Positions 7,565 to 15,580 of a DNA stretch of 64,000 bases are shown here, in pieces; the first letter of the stretch is position 1, and every line of letters begins with the position of its first letter. This stretch comes from Halodesulfurarchaeum formicicum (GTDB lineage Archaea > Halobacteriota > Halobacteria > Halobacteriales > Halobacteriaceae). The notes under the pieces were generated by a model. It was not told where the DNA came from and did no database searches. It saw nothing but the letters and a program-made list of their open reading frames with translations. A program made the position numbers and the translations under genes. Location of the stretch: positions 1,054,001 to 1,118,000 of the forward strand of contig NZ_CP016804.1 in NCBI RefSeq assembly GCF_001886955.1. Direction: 5' to 3'.

Positions 7565-9565
7565 ATGCGTCGCCCCGTGGGTGTCTCGGTACTTGTCCTT
7601 TTGCTCGTCGGGTCCCTAGTCGTCGCCCCAGTTGGCGCAAGCACGACCGCGGCAGGAACGGACCAGGCGACTCAGCCAGCACTCACCGCCTCGGAGGACG
7701 AAATCGTCCGGACGTTCACCTTCTCGCTCACGCCCGAGGAGCCGGGTGTCGTCGACGTCCGCATGCAATTTGCGGTCCCGGACCAGGTATTCGAACTCGA
7801 AACGTCCGTGCCGGAGCGGGCGACCGTAACCGACACGAACGGATTCAGCGCGGACGGCACGGGCAATTACACCTGGGACGGCGAGACGACAAGCCCCTCC
7901 ATCTCGCTGGCACTCGAGGCGAACCAAACTGGGCAGTATCACTACAAACCCAGCCGCGCGGAACCCGATACGGAGCGCGGCTTGATGTTCGTGGACACGG
8001 GTGACTGGGCGTTAGTTTCGGTCCCCGGCACGAGCGTCTGGTGGCGGTATCGGGGGACCACCAGGCCCAGTTTCGAGACCCGAACCGAGGTCGCCGGTTC
8101 TGGGATGGCCGGTGACCGGATGGTCTATCTCGGCCCGCACTCGACGACGACCCGGGATATCGGCGATCAGACCGTCTCGCTGGTGGTTCCGGACGCTGCG
8201 ACCCTGGAGTCAGATCCCGAATCCATCCTCGATACGATCGAAGCCGGCGAGCGGGCACTGCCACCCAGTCCGGTCGAACGGAGCCTCCTCATCGCCGCAC
8301 CGACGAGCGTCGAGTGGGGTCCCTACGGTTTGGCTCAGCAGACGGACGCCTGGGTACGGGCCGATCAGTCGATTTCGGACCCGAACAACGTCTGGGTCCA
8401 CGAGTTCGTCCACCTTCGCCAGGATTTCGAAACGACGACTGACACGCGATGGATCCGGGAGGCGATGCCCGAGTACTACGCCGCCGCCCTGACACTGGAT
8501 CAGGGACGGATCGACTTCGAGACGTTCGCCGAACACCTCGAACGAGGGACGAACGCTCGATACGACGAGACGGTTCTCTCCCAGCCGGATACCTGGGGAT
8601 CGCTGGCCAATTACGTCAAGGGCGCACTCGTCTACGGGACGATTGATTATCGGATTCGGGCCACCTCGGATCGGACCCGGTCTGCCCGCCACCTCTTCGC
8701 AGCGATGAACGCCCACGATGGGCCGATCGATCAGGCGTATCTGGACGCCGAACTCGCTGAACTCGGTGGGAAGTCGGTAGCAGCGGAACTCGACCGGTTC
8801 ATAACGACCACGCGGACACCGTCCATGTGGTCCGCACAGGACCACGAGACTGCGTTTGGGGCTTCCCCACCCGTGTTCGTGACCAACGTGAACGGCCCGA
8901 TCGAGATTACCGGCCCCTACCGGAACACGTCGGTCACCGGATCGATACCCACGCTCGTTCCCGGTGAACGGATCACGATTCCGGTCACGATCACCAACGA
9001 CGGTGGAACGACGGGAGCCTACGCAGTCCCGTTAACTGTGGACGGCGTTCCAGTCGCCAACGCAACTGGCACACTCGACAGTGGTGAGAACGCGAATCAG
9101 CGACTCTCGTACACTGTCGAACAGCCTGGCAGGATCCAGCTTGCGGTGGGGACACGGAGCTGGACCGCCGAAGTCGCCGAACCGGAAACCCCGGAGGTGA
9201 TGGATTTGTGGGCGACACCTGCGACGATTCGACCGGGCGAGTCAGTAACGCTCACCCTCTCCATTGCGAATCCAGGTGAGCGGCCCGCGACAGGGACAGT
9301 GACGCCACGGCTCGATGGCACCGCCTTGGAGCCGATAGACCTCGACCTGGCTGTGAACGAGACGGCAGAACGGACCCAGCAGATAACCCTAGATGGTACT
9401 GGCGAGCACACGGTGACTGCTGGGGATCGATCCATTACGATCAACGTCGTCGAACCGACCGAAACACGGCACACGACCCCGACACAGACACCAGGATTCA
9501 CGGCTGCAGCGGGGGTAATTGCTGCCCTCTTCGCCGGCTTGATCGCCGGCCAGCGGGACTGGTAA
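7565..9565 (+). CDS. Secreted gluzincin-like metallopeptidase with Ig-like domains and PGF-type C-terminal anchor
   Basis: The 666-residue protein starts with a Sec signal peptide (RRPVGVSVLVLLLVGSLVV). Its middle holds HEFVH (near residue 280), a zinc-site HExxH, followed 15 residues later by a glutamate in WIREAMPEYYAAA. That resembles the WLNEGFAEY block of M1-like gluzincins, although M1 enzymes have an 18-residue spacing. After residue 440 come two Ig/CARDB-like domains (LVPGERITIPVTITNDGGT and IRPGESVTLTLSIANPGER). The end has a Thr-Pro linker, PGF, a hydrophobic helix and a short charged tail, like a PGF-CTERM archaeosortase signal. A GTG at 7529 is an alternative start, but the ATG at 7565 places the signal peptide normally. 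The substrate is unknown. Confidence 0.72.
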   Translation: MRRPVGVSVLVLLLVGSLVVAPVGASTTAAGTDQATQPALTASEDEIVRTFTFSLTPEEPGVVDVRMQFAVPDQVFELETSVPERATVTDTNGFSADGTGNYTWDGETTSPSISLALEANQTGQYHYKPSRAEPDTERGLMFVDTGDWALVSVPGTSVWWRYRGTTRPSFETRTEVAGSGMAGDRMVYLGPHSTTTRDIGDQTVSLVVPDAATLESDPESILDTIEAGERALPPSPVERSLLIAAPTSVEWGPYGLAQQTDAWVRADQSISDPNNVWVHEFVHLRQDFETTTDTRWIREAMPEYYAAALTLDQGRIDFETFAEHLERGTNARYDETVLSQPDTWGSLANYVKGALVYGTIDYRIRATSDRTRSARHLFAAMNAHDGPIDQAYLDAELAELGGKSVAAELDRFITTTRTPSMWSAQDHETAFGASPPVFVTNVNGPIEITGPYRNTSVTGSIPTLVPGERITIPVTITNDGGTTGAYAVPLTVDGVPVANATGTLDSGENANQRLSYTVEQPGRIQLAVGTRSWTAEVAEPETPEVMDLWATPATIRPGESVTLTLSIANPGERPATGTVTPRLDGTALEPIDLDLAVNETAERTQQITLDGTGEHTVTAGDRSITINVVEPTETRHTTPTQTPGFTAAAGVIAALFAGLIAGQRDW

Positions 9566-9584
9566 GGGTCGGCCAGTACCAAAA

Positions 9585-9596
9585 CGTATATATTGT
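9585..9596 (+). promoter_or_regulatory. TATA box of the thermosome gene
   Basis: The A/T-rich stretch CGTATATATTG is about 30 bases upstream of the chaperonin ATG and stands out from the surrounding GC-rich DNA. An A-rich CCAAAA just upstream may be the TFB-recognition element. The expected start of transcription would leave a leader of only a few to about ten bases, and the GGTGA just before the ATG can act as a ribosome binding site. Confidence 0.65.
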
Positions 9597-9622
9597 ACCA
9601 CAATTCTACCTTCCGGTGAACC

Positions 9623-11200
9623 ATGTCCGGATCTCAGCGAATGGGTGGAGGACAGCCGGTCTTCATCCTCAACGAAGACGCAGAGCGAACACAGGGCAAA
9701 GACGCCCGTACGACGAACATCACAGCGGGCAAGGCTATCGCCGAATCGGTCCGGACCACCCTCGGACCGAAGGGGATGGACAAGATGCTCGTCAGCGACT
9801 CGGGTGACGTCGTCATCACGAACGACGGGGCGACGATCCTCGACGAGATGGACATCGAGCACCCGGCCGCCCAGATGCTCGTCGAGGTCGCCGAGTCCCA
9901 GGAGGAGGCTGTCGGCGATGGGACGACCAGCGCCGCAATCCTCGCCGGCCAACTGCTCTCCGAGGCCGAGGACTTCATCGAAGACGAGATTCACCCGACG
10001 ACGATCGTCGAGGGCTTCTCCCAGGCTCGTGACATCGCTCTCGATGCCCTGGACGAGGAGGTACTCGACGTCGATCTCGACGACGAGTTGCTGACCAAGG
10101 TCGCCCGCTCCTCGATGACTGGGAAGGGGACTGGCGGCATCACGGCCGAAGCACTGGCCGAGAGCATCGTCCATGCCGTCCGCCAGGTCGAGTCCGAAGG
10201 AATCGTCCACGACGAGAATATTCAGATCGTGACCCAGGCCGGGGAGTCCTCCAGCGCGACCGAGGTCGTCGATGGTGTGGTCATCGACGAGGAGCCCCTT
10301 CGCGAGGACATGCCCCGGCTCGTTGAGGACGCCACCGTGGCCGTTGTCGACACCGATCTGGACACCCGCGAAGCCGAGGCCGACGTTGAGTACAACGTCC
10401 AGAGTGCCTCGCAACTCGACACGGCCATCGAGGCCGAACAGCAGGAACTCCGACAGTACGCCGACGCCCTGGCCGATGCGGGCGTCGACGTGGCCTTCGT
10501 CACGGGCGATGTCGCAGATATGACTGCCGGCTTCCTCGCGAACGCCGGTATTCTCGCCTTCGACTCGCTCAGCTCCGACGACGCCGACGCGATTACGCGG
10601 ACGACAGGGGCGAGTCGACTCGCAACCGTCGAGGACATCGAGGCGGCTGATCTCGGGTCCGCCGAGAGTCTCTCCGTCGAGCGGTTCGGCGACGACGAGC
10701 TCCTCTTTGTCTCCGGCGGTGCCGAAGCCGAAGCCGTGACACTGTTCGTTCGCGCGGGAACGGCCCACGTGCTGGACGAACTCGAACGCGCCGTCAACGA
10801 CGGCGTCGACGCCGTGCTGGCTGCCGCCGAATCCGGCGGCGTCGTACCCGGCGCGGGCTGCACCGAGGTTCGAATCGCCAACGCCGTTCGGTCGGCCGCA
10901 GCAAGCATCGAGGGCCGCGAACAGCTCGCCGTCGAAGCCTTCGCCGACGCGCTCGACTCGATCCCACGAACGATCGCCGAGAACACTGGCATGGACCCGA
11001 TCGACGCCCTCGTCGAGGTCCGGGCCGCAAACGAGAGCGGCCGCGGCGGCATTCTGGCCGAATCCGAACGCGGGACCGTCGAGGATCCCGTCGAACACGG
11101 CGTCCTCGATCCCGTGGCAGTCAAGCGTGAAGTGTTGAGTTCGGCAACCGAGGCCGCGACGATGATCGTCCGTATCGACGACGTCATCTCTGCTGAGTAA
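9623..11200 (+). CDS. Group II chaperonin (thermosome) subunit without the usual tail
   Basis: This is an ATP-driven protein-folding subunit of the eight- or nine-membered double-ring thermosome. Signatures include [13 protein letters not shown], the ATP-site blocks NDGATIL and [13 protein letters not shown], and [15 protein letters not shown]. It is 525 residues long and stops at IDDVISAE, without the acidic and Gly-Met-rich tail of most archaeal thermosome subunits. Haloferax volcanii has one short divergent subunit (Cct3, about 524 residues), so this may be the Cct3-like paralogue. The TATA box and a GGTGA ribosome-binding site precede it. Confidence 0.94.
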   Translation: MSGSQRMGGGQPVFILNEDAERTQGKDARTTNITAGKAIAESVRTTLGPKGMDKMLVSDSGDVVITNDGATILDEMDIEHPAAQMLVEVAESQEEAVGDGTTSAAILAGQLLSEAEDFIEDEIHPTTIVEGFSQARDIALDALDEEVLDVDLDDELLTKVARSSMTGKGTGGITAEALAESIVHAVRQVESEGIVHDENIQIVTQAGESSSATEVVDGVVIDEEPLREDMPRLVEDATVAVVDTDLDTREAEADVEYNVQSASQLDTAIEAEQQELRQYADALADAGVDVAFVTGDVADMTAGFLANAGILAFDSLSSDDADAITRTTGASRLATVEDIEAADLGSAESLSVERFGDDELLFVSGGAEAEAVTLFVRAGTAHVLDELERAVNDGVDAVLAAAESGGVVPGAGCTEVRIANAVRSAAASIEGREQLAVEAFADALDSIPRTIAENTGMDPIDALVEVRAANESGRGGILAESERGTVEDPVEHGVLDPVAVKREVLSSATEAATMIVRIDDVISAE

Positions 11201-11224
11201 TCCCCCCGGCGGGTTTGGGGAGTA

Positions 11225-11233
11225 GCGTTTTTC
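11225..11233 (+). terminator. Oligo-T terminator after the thermosome gene
   Basis: GCGTTTTTC lies 25 bases after the thermosome stop codon, downstream of a C/G-rich stretch. Archaeal polymerase terminates at such T-runs. The assignment rests on position and composition only. Confidence 0.35.
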
Positions 11234-11257
11234 GGTGGCCAACCCGTTTGTTTCGAT

Positions 11258-11875
11258 ATGAGCAAGCGGTCCGCCCAGCACTTGAACCATTCCCAGGGGG
11301 CCTGGGCCGTCGAATACGCCCGTCGGGTCGTCGAAGACGCTGTTCGCGAGGATCGCACGCCCGAGCGAGCGGAGGCAGTGGACCCGGTATTCGAGGTGAA
11401 TCGCGGTGCGTTCGTCACACTTGAGAAAGCAGGAGATCTCCGGGGGTGTATTGGCAGACCGTCAGCCAGTCAACCGGCGATCGAGGCCATTCACGCGGCG
11501 GCAATCGGCGCCGCGACCGACGATCCGCGGTTCCCTCCCGTCGTGGAGTCGGAACTGGCCCCCCTCACGGTCGAAGTGAGCGTGCTGACGCCGCCCGAGC
11601 CCATCGAATCTCCCGACCCCTCGGCTATCGAAGTCGGCCAGGACGGCCTGATCGTGGGGCGGAACGGAAACCGTGGGCTGCTTCTGCCCCAGGTCGCCGT
11701 CGACCAGGGCTGGGACGCAAGGACCTTCCTGGCACAGACCTGCCGCAAGGCGGGATTGCCCACCGATTGCTGGCAGGACACGCCAACCGAGGTCGAACGG
11801 TTCAGTGCCCAGGTATTCCAGGAGCGTGAACCCAGAGGTGAGATCGAAGCCGTCGGAATCTCCGCGGGGGACTAG
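11258..11875 (+). CDS. amrA: AmmeMemoRadiSam system protein A (AMMECR1 domain)
   Basis: The 205-residue protein has the AMMECR1 hallmark LRGCIG near residue 64, preceded by GAFVTLEKAGD and followed by AAIGAATDDPRFPPV and LTVEVSVL. Near the C-terminus comes GLLLPQVAVDQGWD and TFLAQTCRKAGL, again typical. The AmmeMemoRadiSam group links an AMMECR1 protein, a Memo protein and a radical SAM enzyme across archaea and bacteria; its reaction is not established. The Memo partner follows after five bases; no radical SAM gene is present in this window. Confidence 0.9.
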   Translation: MSKRSAQHLNHSQGAWAVEYARRVVEDAVREDRTPERAEAVDPVFEVNRGAFVTLEKAGDLRGCIGRPSASQPAIEAIHAAAIGAATDDPRFPPVVESELAPLTVEVSVLTPPEPIESPDPSAIEVGQDGLIVGRNGNRGLLLPQVAVDQGWDARTFLAQTCRKAGLPTDCWQDTPTEVERFSAQVFQEREPRGEIEAVGISAGD

Positions 11876-11880
11876 ATTGC

Positions 11881-12723
11881 ATGTCAAGGGTCAGATCGCC
11901 CGCCGTCGCCGGGCAGTTCTACGCCGGCACTGCGGCTGGCTTGCGTGAACAGATCGAGTCGGCTTTCAAACATTCGGTCGGACCGGGCGCCGTTCCAGAT
12001 GTCACCGACCGCGAAGCCTCGCTCGCGGGGCTGGTTTCGCCCCACGCAGGGTACCCATATTCGGGCCCCATCGCAGCCCACGGGTTCTCCAGGCTGGCGG
12101 CGTCTGGACGCCCGGACGTGGTCGTGCTGATCGGGCCGAACCACAGTGCCGCCGGCGCACCGCTCGCTATCAGCGGCGCTTCAGCCTGGGAGACGCCGCT
12201 CGGGACGGTTCCCGTCAACGATTCGCTCCGGGACAAACTGGCCGATTTCCCCGACCTCACAATTGACGAAGCGACCCACGCAGGCGAACACTCTCTGGAA
12301 GTGCAGGTGCCGTTCCTCCAGTATCTCTACGACGACTCGGTTCCGATCCTTCCGATCGTCATGTCCCGGCAGAACGAGGAGACGATCGAGCAACTGAGAA
12401 CGGCAGTCACGAACGGGCTAGGGACCGAGACGAATGCGGTCCTCCTCGCCTCGACGGATCTCACACATTACGAACCCGCTGTAGTCGCCCGCGACCGGGA
12501 TGAGCCTGTCCTCGATGCTATCCGCAGCCTCGATTCGGACTCTATCGTGCAGGCTGCTCGATCCGGGCACACGATGTGTGGCTGGGGCCCGACGGCGTCG
12601 GTCCTTCAGGCGAGCGCAGACTTGGGCGCGGAAACGGGAACTGTTCTGCAGTACGCCACGAGTGGGGACACAGCAGGAGACACGGACTCAGTCGTCGGCT
12701 ACGTTTCAGGGGCACTCAGATGA
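11881..12723 (+). CDS. amrB: AmmeMemoRadiSam system protein B (Memo family)
   Basis: This 280-residue protein belongs to the Memo family, related in fold to class III ring-opening dioxygenases. Visible blocks are the N-terminal RSPAVAGQFYAGT, SPHAGYPYSGPIAAH, LIGPNHSAAG, AGEHSLEVQVPFLQYL and STDLTHYEP. The conserved histidines of these blocks are the presumed metal ligands. It lies five bases downstream of the AMMECR1 gene, so the two are cotranscribed. The biochemical function of archaeal Memo proteins is unresolved. Confidence 0.92.
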   Translation: MSRVRSPAVAGQFYAGTAAGLREQIESAFKHSVGPGAVPDVTDREASLAGLVSPHAGYPYSGPIAAHGFSRLAASGRPDVVVLIGPNHSAAGAPLAISGASAWETPLGTVPVNDSLRDKLADFPDLTIDEATHAGEHSLEVQVPFLQYLYDDSVPILPIVMSRQNEETIEQLRTAVTNGLGTETNAVLLASTDLTHYEPAVVARDRDEPVLDAIRSLDSDSIVQAARSGHTMCGWGPTASVLQASADLGAETGTVLQYATSGDTAGDTDSVVGYVSGALR

Positions 12724-12776
12724 ATTGTCCGTCCGAGACCGGGTCCTTTATGCCGAGGTGACTGCGCCCAGCGAGT

Positions 12777-13385
12777 ATGCGCCTGACACGTCGGACAGTA
12801 CTTCGCAGTGGCTCGGCAGTGGGACTGGGCGCGATCGCCGGGTGTGTGAGCCCACCAGTTCCAGAATCGGCGGATTCGCTTCCAACACCGTCTCTCGGGC
12901 CGGACGAAGCTCCTGTTGTCGTCCAGTCCTTCGAGGATTTCACCTGTGGATACTGCAAACAGTTCGCCCTGGAGATTCGGCCCCGGATCGAGCGTGAATA
13001 CATCGAGCCCGGGCAGGTTCGGTTCGAGCGGTACGATTACCCATTTCTGGACGAGGAGTGGTCCTGGAAAGCAGCGAGTGCGGCCCGAGCAGTCCAGGCC
13101 GAGCACGGTTCGGCGATGTTTTTCGAGTACGCCGACCGGCTCTACAAAACCGACGTGGGCTTCTCTGTCGAGTTGTTCGGGACGCTGGCCGAGACTGTGG
13201 GGGCCGACCCGGAGGCGGTCAAAAAAGCGGCTCGGGAAGAGCAGTACCGCTCACGGGTAGAAGTTGACAAGAAACTCGGCGACGAGCGAGACGTCACCAA
13301 GACGCCAACGATATTCGTGAACGGCGAGCGGCCGGAATCTCCCCGATACCGACACCTCGCGCCTGCTATCGACCGCCTGCTCTAG
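12777..13385 (+). CDS. Tat-exported lipoprotein thiol-disulfide oxidoreductase (DsbA family)
   Basis: The N-terminus has a twin-arginine signal (LTRRTVLRSGS) ending in a lipobox-like AIAGC near residue 22, so it is probably exported folded and lipid-anchored on the outer face of the membrane. The thioredoxin fold has the active site CGYC in FEDFTCGYCKQF, and the cis-proline loop TKTPTIFVNG near residue 180, as in DsbA/thioredoxin_4 proteins. It is expected to exchange or form disulfides in extracytoplasmic proteins. It follows the Memo gene by 53 bases and precedes an aminotransferase gene by 34; whether all share a transcript is unproven. Confidence 0.88.
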   Translation: MRLTRRTVLRSGSAVGLGAIAGCVSPPVPESADSLPTPSLGPDEAPVVVQSFEDFTCGYCKQFALEIRPRIEREYIEPGQVRFERYDYPFLDEEWSWKAASAARAVQAEHGSAMFFEYADRLYKTDVGFSVELFGTLAETVGADPEAVKKAAREEQYRSRVEVDKKLGDERDVTKTPTIFVNGERPESPRYRHLAPAIDRLL

Positions 13386-13419
13386 GTGGATTCAAGGGCT
13401 TGCCATTCGCCGTGTCAGT

Positions 13420-14568
13420 ATGGCCGATCACTGGGGACCAGCGTCCGACCCACCAGCGACGATCGAGGCGCTCCGCGAATCGATTCCTGCCCTCGCGGAT
13501 CACACCTATCTCAACTGGGGAGCGAGCGGCCCCAGCCCACGAACTGTCGTCGAAGCCACCGAATCCGCCCTGGAGTATCACGAGTACGATGCCGTCGATG
13601 ACGGTATGTACACCGTCGCCGACGAAATTTTCGACGTGACGCGAGACCGAATCGCGAACTTCGTCGGAGCCGATCCAACGGCGGTCGCACTGACCCAGAG
13701 CACGACGGCGGGAATCAACCGGATCGCCTCGGCCATCGATTTCGACCCCGGTGCGGTCGTCGTCACGACGGATCTGGAACACGCCGCCGGTCGGCTCCCC
13801 TGGACGCGGCTCGCGGAACGGGCCAATCTCGAAATTCGAGTGATCGAGACCGAAAACGGTCGGATCGACCAATCGGCGGCCGCAGACGCCCTCGAGGATG
13901 CCGAGCTGTTCTGTTTCAGCGCGATCGACTGGCTGTACGGTCGCGTCCATCCCGTTCCGGAGTTGACCGACCTGGCCCACGAACAGGACGCGGTTGCCCT
14001 GGTTGATGCCGTCCAGGTGCCCGGCCAGTACCCGATCGACGTGTCGGCCTGGGGGGCCGACATCGTCGCTGGGGCGGGTCATAAGTGGCTTCTGGGCCCC
14101 TGGGGAGCCGGGTTCCTCTATGTCTCGGCGGCTGTCGTCGACGATCTGGAGCCGACCCAGATCGGGTATCGAAGCGTGGCGTCGTCCTCGGGCGGGACAT
14201 ACCAGTTCCATCCCGACGCCACACGATTCGAACTCGGAACGATGAGTCCCGCCCCCTTTGCCGGTCTCCGCCGGGCGATCGAGACAATCGAGAAGATCGG
14301 CCCGGAAACGATTCACGACCGGATCCGCGAGCACCGCGAACGGTTCGTGGCGGGCATCGACCCGGCCCGGCTCCGAAGTCCCGAAGATGGCCGTTCCGGG
14401 CTGGTGACGGTTCGTGACCCGGAGCCGGAACGAACCGTCGAACGGCTGGCAGCGGATTCGATTACCCTCCGGGCCGTCCCGTTGTCAGAGTCCATTCGGA
14501 TCTCGTTCCATGCCGTCAACAGCACGCGAGACGTCGATCGTGTGCTTGCGGCCCTGAACTCACGCTGA
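13420..14568 (+). CDS. Class V aminotransferase-fold PLP enzyme (cysteine-desulfurase-like)
   Basis: The 382-residue protein has the fold-type I PLP pattern: THE cofactor lysine is in GAGHKWLLGPWGAGFLYV near residue 224, and VALVDAVQVPGQYPIDV carries the PLP-pyridine aspartate and the stacking-region residues. LNWGASGPSPRTV at the N-terminus and LTQSTTAGINRIA complete the family picture. It resembles the isopenicillin-N-epimerase/kynureninase-like branch of class V enzymes. I see no conserved C-terminal cysteine in a flexible loop, so sulfur mobilisation is not supported. The substrate is unknown. It follows the DsbA lipoprotein gene closely. Confidence 0.8.
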   Translation: MADHWGPASDPPATIEALRESIPALADHTYLNWGASGPSPRTVVEATESALEYHEYDAVDDGMYTVADEIFDVTRDRIANFVGADPTAVALTQSTTAGINRIASAIDFDPGAVVVTTDLEHAAGRLPWTRLAERANLEIRVIETENGRIDQSAAADALEDAELFCFSAIDWLYGRVHPVPELTDLAHEQDAVALVDAVQVPGQYPIDVSAWGADIVAGAGHKWLLGPWGAGFLYVSAAVVDDLEPTQIGYRSVASSSGGTYQFHPDATRFELGTMSPAPFAGLRRAIETIEKIGPETIHDRIREHRERFVAGIDPARLRSPEDGRSGLVTVRDPEPERTVERLAADSITLRAVPLSESIRISFHAVNSTRDVDRVLAALNSR

Positions 14569-14661
14569 CGCCCCACACCGAACCAACGACGGTTCCCATT
14601 AGTGGTATTGTGCGCCCATTACATAACCCTAAAGTAGTCCCGTCGGATACGTCCGAGTACC

Positions 14662-15093
14662 ATGAGCGAGTCATCGGACAAACTCGAGTCGATACGCGAA
14701 CAGAAACGTGCGGAGATCAAATCGGAAATGGGTGAAAACACCGACCATACGGGTGCCACTGGGGACTCTCCCGACGAGCCGATCCACATCCGTTCGCCGG
14801 ATCACTTCAGTGAGGTACTCGAGTCTCACGACGTCGTGCTCACGGACTTCCACGCGGAATGGTGTGGACCGTGCAAGATGCTGGCTCCGATCGTCGAAGA
14901 ACTCGCAGCCGAAACTGACGCCACGATGGCAAAAGTCGACGTCGACGAACTACAGTCACTCGCCCAGCAACATCGCGTACAGGGCGTGCCAACGATGATC
15001 CTCTTCGCCGACGGCGAGGTCGCCGAACGAATCGTCGGCGTCCGGGAGAAAAGTGACATTCGCCGGCTGCTCGAACGGGAAGGCGCGGCCTGA
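14662..15093 (+). CDS. trxA: Thioredoxin with N-terminal extension
   Basis: The active site WCGPCK lies near residue 68 and the cis-proline loop GVPTMILFADGE near residue 110. The last 95 residues form a complete thioredoxin. The first 40 residues (SSDKLESIREQKRAEIKSEM and onward) are a charged, probably helical extension, common in haloarchaeal thioredoxins. It reduces protein disulfides in the cytoplasm. It converges with the TrmB-like regulator at 15105, 11 bases away, and sits among other redox genes. Confidence 0.93.
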   Translation: MSESSDKLESIREQKRAEIKSEMGENTDHTGATGDSPDEPIHIRSPDHFSEVLESHDVVLTDFHAEWCGPCKMLAPIVEELAAETDATMAKVDVDELQSLAQQHRVQGVPTMILFADGEVAERIVGVREKSDIRRLLEREGAA

Positions 15094-15104
15094 AAACCAG
15101 GTAG

Positions 15105-15515
15105 TTACGTCACGGGTGGGGGTGAAGCGGTGTCGTCCGATCCCTCTCCGTACTTCTCGCGGAACCGTCCGATGAGATAGCCGATCTGGGCGTACCAGTC
15201 GTTCAGTTTGGCCTGCATCTCGTCAGCGATTTCCTCGGGATCAGTAATCCGGTAGACGTGATAGTACCCGCCGCGGTCGTAGTTTACCTGTTCTTTCTGA
15301 ACCAGTCCGAACTGCAGCAGGCGCTGGACGGACCGATAGACGGTCGATCGCTCACGGTCGACTGTATCGGCCAGTTCGTCGACGGTGAGCGGGTCATCGG
15401 CACTGGAGAGGACATGGAAACAGCGCCGATCCAGTTCGTTCAGATCGTAGAGACACTCGAGGAGGGTTTCACACTCGAGGTCCCGCTCCAGATGACGATT
15501 CAGCGCCTCAACCAT
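15105..15515 (-). CDS. TrmB-like winged-helix regulator (paralogue of the gene at 61662)
   Basis: The 136-residue protein has an N-terminal winged helix: LTVDELADTVDRERSTVYRS is the helix-turn-helix and VQRLLQFGLVQKEQV the wing. It is followed by GGYYHVYRITDPEEIAD and a C-terminal helical segment LNDWYAQIGYLIGRF. It resembles TrmB/ArsR-type haloarchaeal regulators but lacks the large sugar-binding domain of TrmB. A second gene in the window, 61662-62054, encodes a protein with nearly the same core. It lies between thioredoxin and a CoA-disulfide-reductase-like gene, so redox or sulfur control is plausible but is only a context inference. Confidence 0.82.
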   Translation of the reverse strand: MVEALNRHLERDLECETLLECLYDLNELDRRCFHVLSSADDPLTVDELADTVDRERSTVYRSVQRLLQFGLVQKEQVNYDRGGYYHVYRITDPEEIADEMQAKLNDWYAQIGYLIGRFREKYGEGSDDTASPPPVT

Positions 15516-15580
15516 TCAACTGAATGTTCTCGTCGAGGGGTGAAAAGTCTTGCTCGGTACATCCAATATTACACACAGGG

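Noticed and set aside
9389-11290. A 633-codon open frame on the minus strand across the thermosome gene
   Set aside because: It mirrors the thermosome, whose protein family match is complete. Long antisense frames are expected in GC-rich DNA with strong codon bias.
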